From contig JAQSEB010000082.1 in assembly GCA_030063045.1 (NCBI GenBank), positions 372,001 to 436,000 on the forward strand: a DNA stretch of 64,000 nt, in the 5' to 3' direction. Position numbers and translations under genes: made by a program. Under the pieces are notes generated by a model, which made no database searches, was not told where the DNA came from, and was given only the letters and a program-made list of their open reading frames with translations. Shown piece after piece: positions 11,298-23,879 of the stretch. Numbering within the stretch: position 1 is the first letter of the stretch; every line of letters starts with the position of its first letter. The stretch comes from Pratylenchus scribneri. Its lineage: Eukaryota > Nematoda > Chromadorea > Rhabditida > Pratylenchidae.

Positions 11298-14239
11298 ATG
11301 TCAAAAGAAGGAAAAGCGGTGCAGCCAATTAATCGTGATATTCAAATACTAATTGGAGAGAAGATCAATACACAATTGTGCGGAAATTATTTGGATGAGA
11401 ATTTCTTTAAACTTCTGGTAAGTCAATTAAATAAATATTGATTTATTCATTTACACATCATAGGAATGCACACCAATCATCAGGGCATCTTCACTCAAGG
11501 TCTTATCAAAGTTGTCGATCTTCATTTTGAATCAATATTCTCATGCTCAATTCAGTTCATCAGACAAAAAGGTTTGGGTCTTTAATTCGAAAATTGAAAT
11601 TAATATTCTTTTAAATTTTAGTATTCGCTTCGCATTGATTTGACAAAACTTCAGGGATATTTATATTTGCGTCGGCTGGTCGAAGAGCTCAATGAATCCA
11701 TTAAGGAAGTTTATTTGTTATCCATCGAGGATATTGATGTGCCAGAATTGATAAAAACATTGGAGAAAATTAAAGGTAAATTTGACTTGATTAATCACAT
11801 TTTATAAACCCTCAATTTAAGGGATTAAAGTGTTGAGCCTGCCCTATGATTTCGATAATTTCCGAACAAGCAAAAAATTTGAGCGTTTGATTCAAAACAA
11901 TGCAGCTACACTGGTTGCTCTCAAACATCTTGTTCTTCCAATGTCAGTGCCAAATAAAATGCGAGAACGACTCGTCGCCATAAATTCCTCCACTTTGCGG
12001 AATTGCTCTTCTTCAACAGAAAAGGTTTGTTGGTTTGAACAAAAAGGATCGAATAAATAAAAAAGAAAAAAAAACCTTTAAAATTTAATTCAATGTTTTG
12101 TTTGTGATTTGCGATTGTAATTGTAATTCTGATTTGCGATTGTAATTCTGATTTGTAATTGTAATTCTGATTTGCGATTGTAATTGTAATTCTGATTTGC
12201 GATTGTAATTGTATTCTGATTTGTAATTGTAATTCTGATTTGCGATTGTAATTGTATTCTGATTTGTAATTGTAATTCTGATTTGCGATTGTAATTGTAT
12301 TCTGATTTGTAATTGTAATTCTGATTTTGAGTTGCGATTGTAATTGTAATTCTGATTTGCGATTGTAATTCTGATTTGTAATTGTAATTCTGATTTGCGA
12401 TTGTAATTGTAATTCTGATTTGCGATTGTAATTCTGATTTGTAATTGTAATTCTGATTTGCGATTGTAATTGTAATTCTGATTTGCGATTGTAATTCTGA
12501 TTTGTAATTGTAATTCTGATTTGCGATTGTAATTGTAATTCTGATTTGCGATTGTAATTGTAATTCTGATTTGCGATTGTAATTGTAATTCTGATTTGCG
12601 ATTGTAATTGTAATTCTGATTTGCGATTGTAATTGTAATTCTGATTTGCGATTGTAATTGTAATTCTGATTTGCGATTGTAATTGTAATTCTGATTTGCG
12701 ATTGTAATTGTAATTCTGATTTGCGATTGTAATTCTGATTTGCGATTGTAATTGTAATTCTGATTTGCGATTTTAATTGTAATTCTGATTTGCGATTGTA
12801 ATTGTAATTCTGATTTGCGATTGTAATTGTAATTCTGATTTGCGATTGTAATTGTAATTCTGATTTGATTTGCGATTGTAATTGTAATTGTATTCTGATT
12901 TGTAATTGTCACTAATTTTATTTTGTTATTGTTTAACTTAGAATTCAATTCATTATTTAAAAATTTTTATTAATATTTAGGAACGTGATTTCTACGCATA
13001 TTACACAAAGGAAGCAAAATACCCCGATTGCCTTGACCCGCTGCCAGAACAAGGAATTGTGCTCCGCATTTCCGTTCATCGATACTCGGAATTATTTAGG
13101 GCAGCCAAGAGGTTTATTTATTTTTTTTTAAATTTTAAAACCATAAAATTAATTAAAGGGCTTTCACTGGAGAGATGCGCAACAAAATTTCTTTGCTCAA
13201 AATGGTGGCTGTCTCAAATACTGATACTAAATCGGCTAAACAAATTCTTGAGCAAATGGCCGGTGCGACGAAATATTTTTCCAAATTGGAGCGACTTCAA
13301 TTCGAAATGCGGATGCTGGATAGTTGGGTATGCTTTTTTTTTATTAAAATTAAAAGTTTTCAACCTAGAAATATACCATAGAATTTATAAAATGCATATA
13401 AGTGAAACATTTAAAAAATAACTTCCTCTCAGCGGATTCGAACCCTAGACCTAATTTTTTATAGTCCTAGTCCTAGCAAACATAAACTTAGATAATTCAT
13501 TAATTCCAAATCACATTTTATTATAATTAATTCAACTAAAACATATTTTCACAGCCAAACCATTATGAATTTCCCCCGGACGATGATGATTTTCCGCATG
13601 TTTCATCGATGGTCATTGATGCCCAATTGCTTTACAATTTTGCATTGTCATGGCTCACTGATACTGAGAATCTTCGCAATTCATTTCCATTCAAAGTTGA
13701 GGCAAAAGTTCGACTTCTCGTTGATTATTTGGTGGGCCAACATGAACAAACCGAGGATGTGGTCAGTTTTTGGGCATCAATTTAACATTTAACCAATTAT
13801 TTTTAGTTGGAAAAGGCAATGAAGCAAACCGAAGAGATTTTGGGGCAAAGATTTGACAAGAAAATGCAATGGACCATAAATTCAGGCCGAATCATTGGAA
13901 GTGTGCTTCGACAGGTCTCGGGGGATATCAGCATCGAATTCATTTTGGATTACAGGTTAATGTTTTGGGGAATTTGTTTAAATTATTTAAGAATATTTAG
14001 TTGAGATTTTGGGTTTAAGAAATGGCTAAATTTTTGGGTTTTAAACCATAATATATTTCACTCCGCAAAGAGGGATTTTGAGTTTAAAAAATAGCTAAAT
14101 TTTAGGGTTAAACAGATAATTTATTCTATTTCGAAAATAATTAATCTAATCATTTATTTTCCCAATTAGATCAATTCGCTATTGCAAAGAGGGCGAATTC
14201 AAGGAGGACAGACGTTTCAACATTGGCCATTCGCTTTAA
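11298..14239 (+). CDS. Unrecognised intracellular protein, leucine-rich N-terminal half
   Basis: Read from ATG at 11298 through exons ending at the TAA at 14237-14239. Key junctions are the exon ending 12024 and the one starting 12981. All joins keep one frame, and the product is soluble with no signal peptide or membrane helix. The N-terminal half has leucine-spaced segments (VYLLSIEDIDVPELIKTLEK, then IKGIKVLSLPYDFD) hinting at F-box/LRR-like structure. The C-terminal half is helical with an acidic Asp run (FPPDDDDFPHVSS) and ends FKEDRRFNIGHSL. I cannot name a family. The intron 12025-12980 is nearly all a 25-bp tandem array, and a later intron (about 13328-13554) holds a SINE-like element. 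Confidence 0.65.
12095..12912. repeat. Intronic 25-bp tandem array
   Basis: Roughly 30 head-to-tail units of GATTGTAATTGTAATTCTGATTTGC and shortened variants lacking one or two TAATTG blocks. The centre (12541-12740) is an exact 25-bp period. It fills the intron between exons ending 12024 and starting 12981. It keeps a 287-codon open frame on the minus strand because the unit contains no stop in that direction; this is a repeat artefact, not a gene. Confidence 0.9.
13378..13545 (-). mobile_element. tRNA-derived SINE-like element, family 2
   Basis: In an intron of the 11298-14239 gene, opposite strand. The B box appears on the plus strand as GGATTCGAACCC (13434-13445). On the minus strand it is followed by GAGAGGAAGTTATTTTTT and a tail with TATGCATTTTATAAATTCTA that matches the copy near 48.0 kb. 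Confidence 0.65.
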
Positions 14240-15279
14240 TCATTGGCAGGGAAGAATATGAAAATAAATCAGCGGCAAACATACATAATCAATCGTGCAA
14301 TATTATTTATGTGCAATTCTACCTCTTATTTTTGTTTTTTTTTTCTTGGTATTTATTCCATTCACCCATTAATTGTTGATTTTTTTCTTGGGATAATTTT
14401 TGAATAAATTTATTGCAAATATTCTAATTGTTTTCTTTGTTTAACAGCACCATTTTCCCATGCTAAAAAGAAAAAATTCAAGGCTTGATTTCTAACCGTT
14501 TTTTAGTTAAGATTTTTAAAAAATTTCAAAAAACAAATAAATGGGAAAATTTCAAAAATTAATTATTCAAAATCCGCCCGTTAGATCGGTCTCAAAATTT
14601 GTGATAAAATCTTAATAATTATAAGCTAAAATATATCAAAAATTCAAAGCGGATTCTCCGACAGTTTTTTAGTTATGAATTTTTAAAATTTCTTGAAAAT
14701 ACCAATAAAAGGGAAAATTTCAAAAATCAATTATTCAAATCCGCCCGTTAGATCGGTCTCAAACTTTTTGATAAAATCTTACCTATTATAAGCTAAAAAA
14801 TATCAAAAACTCAGGTTGAAATGTTCAGCCGTTTTTTAGTTACGAATTTTTAAAATTTCTTGAAAATACCAATAAAAGGAAAATTTCAAAAATCAATTTT
14901 TCAAAATCCACCTAACCAAATTCGCTGGTACTTGCTAAATGATAACTACAACATTTATTAGATAAAGATAAATTTATATTCTATGCAAAAATTAAAGAGC
15001 CATACACGACTACCTATTTGAATTGGAACCAATATTATTTGTATTATTTTCACGACATTTAGAACTTTTCTTTACACTTAAATATTATTCAATGATCATT
15101 GTTTTTTAAGACCATTTTATTTTTCAAAATTGGGATAAATTCAATAAATTTATTCGCAAATGAGAATATTCAAAAATGCAAAAATAAATGTAATTAAAAA
15201 TAAAAACTACAACATTTTTTGGGGGGAAGAAAAGGATGTATATATGTGTGAATTGTATGGCAATTAAAAAATTAGAATT
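14240..15279. other. Intergenic between convergent genes, with a long-period tandem repeat
   Basis: AT-rich spacer between the ends of the 11298-14239 gene and the SLC16 gene. Apart from the approximately 168-bp repeat listed separately, it contains poly(A)-signal-like AATAAA hexamers near 14401 but no exon or RNA gene. Confidence 0.5.
14490..14915. repeat. Tandem repeat, period about 168 bp, about 2.5 units
   Basis: The phrase CCGTTTTTTAGTTA or close variants recurs near 14497, 14665 and 14833. The following GGGAAAATTTCAAAAAT and CCGCCCGTTAGATCGGTCTC segments recur at the same spacing. Units are diverged by several substitutions. Confidence 0.75.
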
Positions 15280-18200
15280 CTACCCATTCATCATTTTATT
15301 ATTTTTATTATCTAATGGTTGTAATTCTGTTGATTTTGCCTCCAAATCATCTTTTGCTTCATTTCTTTGTTGTTTTCCGCCGCCGCCATTTTCCCATTCA
15401 TTGATTTTTCGGAGTGGAACGCACAAAAATCCGCTGCCGGCCATCACAATTCCCATAATGTGGAAGGAAAGGCCATAACTACCCGTGAAATCCTTCAACA
15501 ATCTGGCAAATGGAGGACCTTTTGAATTGAAGGGGTTTTATGAATGATTGAAATTGACATAAATTCAATTACCGAGCAATGCGGCCACACTGAAATATGG
15601 AGGAATTATTTTAATAAATTATTTTGATCGATCTTACCCCATGAAAAGCATTAACATTCCAAATGCACTTGTGAGCCTTTCAATGCCTGAATTTTAGTAT
15701 TAAATTCAATAAAAAAATTGAGAGGAAAATGTACCAAGTAATTCGACGCAAATTATTGAACGAAGTGCAGCAAAACTGGCAGCCCCAAGGGCAAATGGGA
15801 AACAGTAAAGGGCGAACATCCACAATTGGTCGAGCATTGGGGCCAGTGCAGTGGCAATGCCGCCAATGATCAGTGCCAAATTGGAGATGACCAACGGGTC
15901 CACTTTTGGGTGATCGGCAATGAAACTGAATAAGGAGATGGATTAGAATTGAGAATTTAATCCGAAAAAGAGTAGATAATGCCCAAAATAATTATAATGA
16001 TTTAAGGAGGATTTTGTCCTACATTCGTAAACCACACACCCAAAATTGGATAGAGTGGTCAAGACGCATCGAATGGTATATAATTTGTTATGGTTTGGTC
16101 AACAATTAATGGGTATTAAACGGTTTAAACTAATTTTGATTTGAATTTATTAAAAAAAAGGTAAATAAAAATTATTTGCCGTCATCGGGCATCGAACCGC
16201 CGACCCGAGGAAGAAATCGGGCGATTTAACCAACTGAGCTACTTAGGCCCCTTCTCGGGCACTAATAATTATAATTGATTAAACTCAAAATATAATCAAA
16301 TGATGGCTGATGGCTCTTAATATCTATTGATTGGATATAATGATAACTTTTCGACATTTTCATTATTTTTTGTCAAAATTAAATTTTTCTTTAGTCATAT
16401 AATTTTCACTCACCCGCAAAGAACTCGTCCGCCCACATTGGCCAATCCAAGCAAAACCAAAAGAATTTGTGAGCTATTTTGGTCGGTTTCTTTTCCATTT
16501 TCCTCTGTGGCGGTTTGATTCAAAGCATTTGTCGGCCTATTTTCTTTTATTCGTTCATCGGCCAATGCGCCAAGGAAGGCGAATGGCACAAAAAAGCAGA
16601 AAAGGGTGAGGAAGCCGCTGAATGCCAAAATTATGAATGTTGGACTTTGCAAAAGGCTCAAATCCAGCATTGAACGAAAAGACTGAAAGTGAAAAATAAT
16701 TAAAAATAATTCAAATTTTAATAGTAAATTTACCGCAAATATTCCATGTGACCATTTGCCACCACCCGATTTGGTGGCCTCTCCCAAATTTTGGAGGCCG
16801 GCTGTGCTCAAATAAAGAGTGGATTTGACTGTGGAGGATTTTGGGCCAATGGCAATTCCCGTCACCGCCTCATCCGCCTTTGTGGGCTTTCGGGCCAGAC
16901 GATTGGCCAAGCTCATTGTTGAACCACCGTAGAAAATGTCCATCCGTGAAAGTGGCCGATTCAGGTCGGTCACACCAGCCTTGCTCACTTCCAGTGCCAA
17001 ATTCGCGTTGGAAAGACTGGGTCGATCCTAAAAATTTGGTTGAATTTAAAATGAATTTTAAATTACGAACAATTGCTTGACGACTGGCCAACAGTTCAAG
17101 AGTGGAAAGGAATGGCCGTTGCGAGAAAGAATCCTTCCGTTTACGAGCCAATGTGCCATTTTGTGGTGGTTTATCAAAACTAAAAATCAAAAATTAATCG
17201 TGTAAAAAACTTTGAATTATTTAATTTGCCGAAAAGATTGTTCAGTTATATATAATTGATGATCCCATCAAGAGAGAGGATGCATCATTTGATTATGTTT
17301 TGGCTAGGGTTTAATCAATTCTAATTTAGTTTTGAACCATTAAACCAAAATTGGTTTAAACCGTTTAATACCCTTTAATTGTTGACCAAACCAAAATTGG
17401 TTTAAACCGTTTAATACCCTTTAATTGTTGACCAAACCAAAACCAAAACCAAATTATATACCATTCAATTCGTTTTGATCAGCAGCTCTATTCAATTTTG
17501 GGTATATGTGAATGTAGGACAAACCCGCCTTACTTAAACCATTATAATCTTTTCTCCATTTTCAATGTTTTTTTTTTTGTAAAATTAAATATAAATACTA
17601 TCAAATATTTTATTTACCGTTCAATTTCCACTCCTTGTGTGAGATGTCCTGTAGGAACTTTGTTGCTCTCTGTCAGCACCGATGATTCCCTTCGATCTTC
17701 AGCAGAAAATGATTGTTTTGCACCGGTCCTCTCTGTTTCCTCCATTCCCATGAATTCCGTTGTGATTCGAACCACCTTTACTAAATAATATTTTAATTTG
17801 AGTATAATTTATTTAAATGTGTTCACCTGTTCCAATTGGTCTTTGGACGGTTTGAGTGGTTTGAAAAAGTAGCCAAAAATTGCACAAGTCAATGTGACAG
17901 CCGAAAGGAAGAGCAGAAAAATTCGCCAACTTTCATTCTCACTGGTTAATGTGTCGAAATACCGCAACAAAATTGGATTTATCTGAAAAAATAAATAATT
18001 AATTTTGTGTTTCATTCCGGAAAGAAATGTATTTAATCCGGCTAAATTTGTTTTTCATTATTTATTGGTAAGATTTGTTTTGTGTTTTTTGAAAAGAATT
18101 CTGATTTTTTGTGTTTTCCGGAAAGAATTGATTTTTTGTGTTTTCCGGAAAGAATTCTGATTTTTTGTGTTTTCCGGAAAGAATTCTGATTTTTTGTGTT

Positions 18201-19667
18201 TTCCGGAAAGAATTCTGATTTTTTGTGTTTTCCGGAAAGAATTCTGATTTTTTGTGTTTTCCGGAAAGAATTCTGATTTTTTGTGTTTTCCGGAAAGAAT
18301 TCTGATTTTTTGTGTTTTCCGGAAAGAATTCTGATTTTTTGTGTTTTCCGGAAAGAATTCTGATTTTTTGTGTTTTCCGGAAAGAATTCTGATTTTTTGT
18401 GTTTTCCGGAAAGAATTCTGATTTTTTGTGTTTTCCGGAAAGAATTCTGATTTTTTGTGTTTTCCGGAAAGAATTCTGATTTTTTGTGTTTTCCGGAAAG
18501 AATTCTGATTTTTTGTGTTTTCCGGAAAGAATTCTGATTTTTTGTGTTTTCCGGAAAGAATTCTGATTTTTTGTGTTTTCCGGAAAGAATTCTGATTTTT
18601 TGTGTTTTCCGGAAAGAATTCTGATTTTTTGTGTTTTCCGGAAAGAATTCTGATTTTTTGTATTTTCAGGAAAGAATTATGATTTTTTGTTTTCTGGAAA
18701 GAATTCTGATTTTTTGTATTTTCAGGAAAGAATTATGATTTTGAATTTTGTGTCGCATTCTAGAAAGTTTTTCATTCTGAAAAGTAATTGGTAATTGTAA
18801 TTTTAAATCAGCAAAATTAGAGTAATTTCATAATATAATTATGTATGTACAGACTTGTCCAAAAATTGCCGTCCCAATGCCGGAACCACAAACCGCAATG
18901 CCAGTTGCCAAAGCTCTTTTTTCGGAAAAATATTGGCCAACAATAACAATCGCAGGCAGGAAAATGAGTCCAAATCCAAGTCCTAAAAATAATTTGATTA
19001 ATAAAAAAAATTAATAATCAATGATTACCGCCAATAATGCCAAATGCGAAAAAGAGGACAGGCAGGGCGGGAATTAGGGCCGATATTAAGAAACCAATGG
19101 CAGCAATAAATGAACCTTGTAATGTAAATCGAAAATAAAATTTATCAAATTTTTTGGATTTACCGGCGATCGCGACCGTATTGCATCCAAAACAATTGGC
19201 TAAAGCTGAAGCCAATGGACCAGCCAACAGATAGAAGCCAGCCAACAAAGCTGTTATCCTAAAAAATATTATTAAATTTTATTTTTATGTCAAATATTAT
19301 GTTTACGTTGTGACCGCATTGCTTTGGAAGTATTTTTCCCATCTTGGTACCAGACTGGCACTGACTGAAAATGACAAAATTAACTTTAAATTGTTTAGCA
19401 TTTTATTGTACCAGTGAATATGATTCCATCCACAATTGCATTGCTGCAAAAACTGGCCAACACCACCACCCAGCCGTAGCCTCCATCCGGCGCCTGCACA
19501 ATTCCAACCTCTTCCAATCGATCCTCAAATTCATCCATTGTGGTAGTCGCTTTCATCGTCATTGCCGGTGTCGATGATTTTCTCGGTTCGCTGGCCATCA
19601 AATCCGTCTTGAATTGACTCGTTTTGGTGTTGTTTTTCGTCTCCTCATTAGCGGCAGTGATCACCAT
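15280..19667 (-). CDS. SLC16/monocarboxylate-transporter-like MFS protein
   Basis: Fourteen exons join in frame: 19412-19667, 19307-19364, 19164-19258, 19029-19115, 18855-18982, 17827-17982, 17618-17775, 17071-17179, 16734-17027, 16414-16682, 15735-15925, 15638-15686, 15573-15589 and 15280-15518. They give 702 codons. MCTs carry monocarboxylates or related solutes with protons across the plasma membrane. The family signature is clear: VQAPDGGYGWVVVLASFCSN at TM1 and LIFLPAIVIVGQYFSEKRAL at TM4-5. A long hydrophilic central loop (exons 17618-17027) lies between the two six-helix halves; the second half ends in IMGIVMAGSGFLCVPL and a polar cytoplasmic tail. Exon 15573-15589 is only 17 nt. A TTTAG acceptor just before the ATG suggests trans-splicing. 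The intron 17983-18854 holds a minisatellite, and two other introns hold SINE-like elements. The substrate cannot be told. Confidence 0.9.
15975..16325 (-). mobile_element. tRNA-derived SINE-like element, family 1, copy 2
   Basis: Lies in SLC16 intron 15926-16413, reading in the gene direction. On the minus strand the head has A box TAGCTCAGTTGG (plus-strand 16230-16241) and B box GGTTCGATGCC (16188-16198). It is the best-preserved copy. Body and tail match copy 1, including GTTTAAACCGTTTAATACCC and CCTTAAATCATTATAATTAT. Confidence 0.78.
17262..17553 (+). mobile_element. SINE-like element family 1, copy 3, headless with duplicated body
   Basis: In SLC16 intron 17180-17617, opposite to the gene. 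The upstream shared part (CATCATTTGATTATGTTTTG) and the tail (TTGGGTATATGTGAATGTAG) match the other copies, but the tRNA-like head is missing. A 46-bp body segment beginning TTGGTTTAAACCGTTTAATA is duplicated in tandem (17351 and 17397). Confidence 0.75.
18074..18741. repeat. 29-bp minisatellite, array 1
   Basis: About 23 units built on GAATTCTGATTTTTTGTG plus TTTTCCGGAAA, near-perfect with a 29-bp period and decayed at the right edge. It sits in SLC16 intron 17983-18854. Each unit carries an EcoRI site and the palindrome TTTCCGGAAA. The same unit forms arrays in two other genes in this window. Confidence 0.95.
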
Positions 19668-20153
19668 TTTCGGATCATCTCTAAATTTGTTTGGTTTATT
19701 GATAAAATTGTTTTAAAATGAATAAACAAATCATAAAACAATCACTTATGGATTATTTATAAGGAAAACCAAAAATCTAAATTCCCACTAATCACTTTCA
19801 TCAAATTTTTAAGGCTATTGATAAGAAAGTTTACTGATGAGGGGAAAAATGTGGAATAAATGAAATAAATGAATGTGGGGCGCCCCCAATCGATTAATGG
19901 GGGCAGTAGACGCCGGACAAACGCCGAAAAAGAATACCGCCTTTTTTCTGTGGTTGGGCAAAAAAATGAGTTGGAAAATGGGGAATGGGTTCGAGGTGTC
20001 ATATTTATTAAATAATTCAATAAACAAACGAGAAAAAGTATTGGAATTAATTCTTGGTGTTCAAGCCAGTTAATAATTTGATAAAAAAGCACAAAAATGA
20101 ATAATAATCTTTATCGACATTTTTAATATTTAATTAAATAAAATAATTATCAA
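19668..20153. other. Intergenic between two minus-strand genes
   Basis: Spacer between the Lgl-like gene end and the SLC16 start. Includes a GC-richer patch around 19870-19960. A TTTAG site directly upstream of the SLC16 ATG is a candidate spliced-leader acceptor. No exon or RNA gene is supported. Confidence 0.45.
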
Positions 20154-23100
20154 TTAGTTTTGGCAATGCTTTGCTGTGATATTTCCACATAGTGAAGATC
20201 GATTGAATTCACTTCCTCCCGGTTTCAGGTAAAATAATTGACCATCGGATGTAATAGCCGATGAGAGGACGCCGGCCGAATCATTTGGCTGAATAAATTA
20301 ATTAAAATAATAAATCATCTCCGCCTAACCTGTGTAAATTGAACCCTATACGGTTTCTTTGGATTGGATGGATGTATTAAAAATACTTCGCCTCTGTTCG
20401 TTGTGATGGCCAAAAATTTTTCAGGATTTCGAATTCTCCTAACTAAAAACACCGCGAATAAATATTTTAATTTAATTTTTGTGTAACCTCTGCTGGTCAA
20501 TTGTACTAGGACCGCCTTCTTTATCCTTGAACCCTCCACAGCCGTGAATCGATATTTGATGTTTGAAGGTTTCAGCGTTGGCAAAATGAATGATCGAATT
20601 TGCTCTTCGCTGATTATAATCAACCGCACGGTGTGCCCAAATTGAAGGCATTCAATGGCAATAATTGGTGCCTGATGCTGCATCCGGATCTCTTTAATCA
20701 GCGGACAGCATTCTTCACTAGCAATTTCCTCTCTCCGTTGGTCCATTTGGTGATGATGAAGGGCGTGGATGAAAACATTGCCGCCGTGAGTGCCAACGAA
20801 GAGGAATGTTTCGAAGCAATTTGTGTTCGGTGGGAAAAGGTTGCAATGTTTGAAGGAGAGCATTTTCACAAGGGAATTTGGGGTTTCACCATCTAAATTT
20901 AGGAGGAAAATTAATTTTACAAATAAAAAACTAACCTAAAGCATTTGGATTTGCCCGCCTCTGCACAATTTCACGTTCTCCTCGATTAAACCGTGTCAAT
21001 TCTTTGTCACCAAATTCCTAAAAAAAATATTTAAAAATATATTTAAGCATTTTTACAAACTTCTCGATCCGGATTTGGTTTCTTCTTTCTCCTGAATGAT
21101 TGGCGAATTGATTTTTTGACACTTTTAAATCGCGATAATGCACTATCCTTGCTGGAAATTTGAACAACATCTTTAAAAAAATATTTTTAAAAATTTAGGG
21201 CATAAAAATTTTGCATACCTGAAGATGAAATCAATGTTTTGATGAGGAAAATTTCCCTCCGATTTAGTCCCAAAATTGCATAGCCAAATTCATTCCCGGC
21301 TGCCAAAATTCCATTGCTGGAATTCCAACAAATTGCAGTGATCGGGATGGGCGGTTTAAATTGGCCAATTGTGCTTAAACATTAAAATTTAATTAATTAA
21401 TTTAATTAATTGTTCAATCAAACTTTTTTATTAGCGAAAAACCAGGCGGGAATTTGGCGGGTGAACTTCTTGGCTGAATTGCTGAATCATTTTTGGCTGC
21501 CCTGTTGTTGTTGGCAATAATTTCATCGGCGGTGGAAGATTCGGTCATATCCAACAAAAATAGCTCATTGGCAGGTACAATCTATGTAATTAAAAATGAA
21601 AGAAAATGTTAAAGAAAAAAAGTTTAATCGCAGGTGGGATTCGAACCCGAGACCTCTTGTCAAAAATTCCTACTTCATTACCCAATATGCTAAACGGGCC
21701 AATAACTGGGCTCAATATTTCTTTCTCAAGTACTTTTAAAAGGGTCATTTTTATGCGCATTTTTTTAGTACTTTTTTCAAAATTTTATTTAATTATTTTA
21801 TTTTAACCTTCTCCTTGGCCATTCCCTCATAAACCATTAATTGACCAGCTTGCCCTCCAACGGCGAATTGTCCACTGACATTGTCAAAATGAATTCTTTG
21901 AATGCATAATCGAAAATCGTCGGAAAATGGATCGAAAATGCCAGCCTAAAAATTTAATTTTTTAATTTTTATAAAAATTATATTTGTGAACCTTTCTAAC
22001 AGGGGGCAACAAATTTGATGAGGACAATGTTTTCTCTTCCTCATTCCTCCTCCCATCCTCCGTCAATGCAATATATTCCTCCTCTTTGTATCCTTCAAAG
22101 TCTCGAGCCGTATTGCATTGAAGCCAAAGTTGGAATGAAAGATTATTTGCCAACCAAATATTCACAAAACCATTTTCATGCCTTTAAAATATTAAATAAT
22201 TAATTTTAAAATAATTTAATTACCCTGTGATGATTAAAAGCAAATCTTTCGGCTGTTTTTCCGCATTTCTTTTTGAAGAATTTTGATTTTCCAATGGCCA
22301 TGGGTTTTTTGAGTAAATTTTTGAAGCAATTCTTTGTTCCTTTCCTATTCGATCCAAGAGCAGAAAAGCATCAGCTGAAAGGCCAGAAATTGCAGAAATG
22401 CATGTAATTGGCGAGGAATGGATTGGATATAAATATGGAGGATGGAACATTCGCCAAAGTGGATCTTGCAAATCAATGGCCACAAATTCATCCTCGCAGA
22501 GCACAAAAAGGGCGTGGGCAATTCCTTAAATTAATTAATTTACTCATTACTATTAAAAAGCAAACCTTTTCTTTCATAAATTTTAAAATCAATTATGTCG
22601 CTGTCAAAATCCAATATCAGCGATTTATCGCCACAAAAAATTGTGATTGTATTTTGGTATTCAAGTGTGTCGGGGATGCCGCCAGAAAATATAATAAATT
22701 GTTCATCACTAAAAATATTATTTAGGTATTTGTTTTAAAATATCCAAAACTGACTTCAATGAAGCAGACGAAACAATTTTCGTAGTTTTGACACAATCAA
22801 CATCGCCGCCAAATGTCTTTTTCACTTCATGGTTCCCATTTTCCACATCCAAAATTGAATAAATGCCATCCGTGTGCGAGAAAAACATCGAATTTGCATC
22901 CGGTCCCAGGGAAAAATGCTAAAAGAAATTAAATCAGAAATATAAATAAAATTACTTGCCGTAATTTCATTGGATGAAATAAATTTTCTTAAAATTGAAT
23001 CATGCACTTTGTCATAATAAATTAAAATTGAATGATTGAAGAGCAAAAATAGTTTGGAGAATTCTTTTGGATGAATTAAAATTCCATCAATTGAATTTGG

Positions 23101-23879
23101 TAGTTTGTTAAGCTCATCGACCCTTAAATTATTTATTGGTAAATTTAATGGTAAAAAGAATTACCCTGAAAGTGAAGTATCCAAAAATACTAAAAATTCG
23201 GTAAGCTCCATATTTCGAACCCGCAATGCATAAATGTTTCCACTTTTTGTACCTGAAAATGAATAAATTTAGTTCATTTTTATGAATTATTGGTACCAAT
23301 AAGAAGTGCAGAGTTGGCATCCTCATTCATTGGCAAAAGTTCACAGCAAGTTATTCGTTTCAAATGAACCTCTTGATCCAATCGCGTTGAATGAATTTGA
23401 TCGCCAATAATTTGGTAGCGAAAAAATTGTTGTGCATCCTTCTTCGTTCCGTCATTGCACAGCAAAATTAATGAATTTGTATCGGTGAAATAATAAATTG
23501 CAATTATTTGGGAATTGCCCTCAATTGTCGATTGAATTTGTGCGCCGTTCGGATAATAACTAAAATTTAGTTGATTTATTTGTTTAGTATTAAGAATATA
23601 AGCTTACATAATTAATCTGCCATTCCTTGTGCCAATTGCCAACAATCCAGTCTTTTCATCAAAATCAAAACATGAAACTTTTTGTGGATATCCATGAACC
23701 GTTAGCTGAAAAATATCAAAATTTTAATCTTTCTTTCTTGTATTGAATTTCTTATTTCTTTATGATAATCTTGGCTTTTATTTTTAAGCGTTTACCTTTG
23801 TATATGATATGAAATCATCAAGGTCATCGTTCTTTATTTCATATGATCCACCAATGCGAGATCGAAGATAGCGAAGCAT
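20154..23879 (-). CDS. Lethal giant larvae / tomosyn-family WD40 protein
   Basis: Multi-exon gene starting MLRYLRSRIGGSYEIKND at 23879 and ending at 20154. Lgl and tomosyn proteins are double beta-propeller scaffolds that bind syntaxins and control cortical polarity or exocytosis. Early repeats read VSCFDFDEKTGLLAIGTRNG (the Lgl AIGTRSG phrase), then TLDVENGN-type blades. Mid-protein there is DLLLIITGHENGFVNIWLAN. Late segments include LFVGTHGGNVFIHAL, EEQIRSFILPTLKPSNIKYR, FTAVEGSRIKKAVLVQL and FLAITTNRGEVFLIHP, in the same order as LLGL C-terminal propeller and tail. The basic phosphorylatable loop of classical Lgl is not obvious, and no C-terminal R-SNARE motif is seen, so Lgl is somewhat favoured over tomosyn. 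About 400 bp divergent from golga7. An intron near 21.6 kb holds a tRNA-like element. Confidence 0.82.
21612..21790 (-). mobile_element. tRNA-like/SINE element in Lgl-like intron
   Basis: On the minus strand an A-box-like TTTAGCATATTGGGTAATG and B box GGTTCGAATCC (plus 21637-21647) lie about 45 bp apart. This is a good tRNA-like arrangement, but the arms pair imperfectly. It lies in an intron in the same direction as the host gene. A diverged tRNA gene cannot be excluded. Confidence 0.55.

Noticed and set aside
12085..12948. 287-codon open frame on the minus strand
   Set aside because: It lies wholly in the 25-bp intronic tandem array; the apparent protein is just the repeat translated (QNYNYNRKSELQ units).
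18074..18741. CRISPR-like regular repeat array
   Set aside because: Units are contiguous with no unique spacers, and the genome is eukaryotic; this is a minisatellite.
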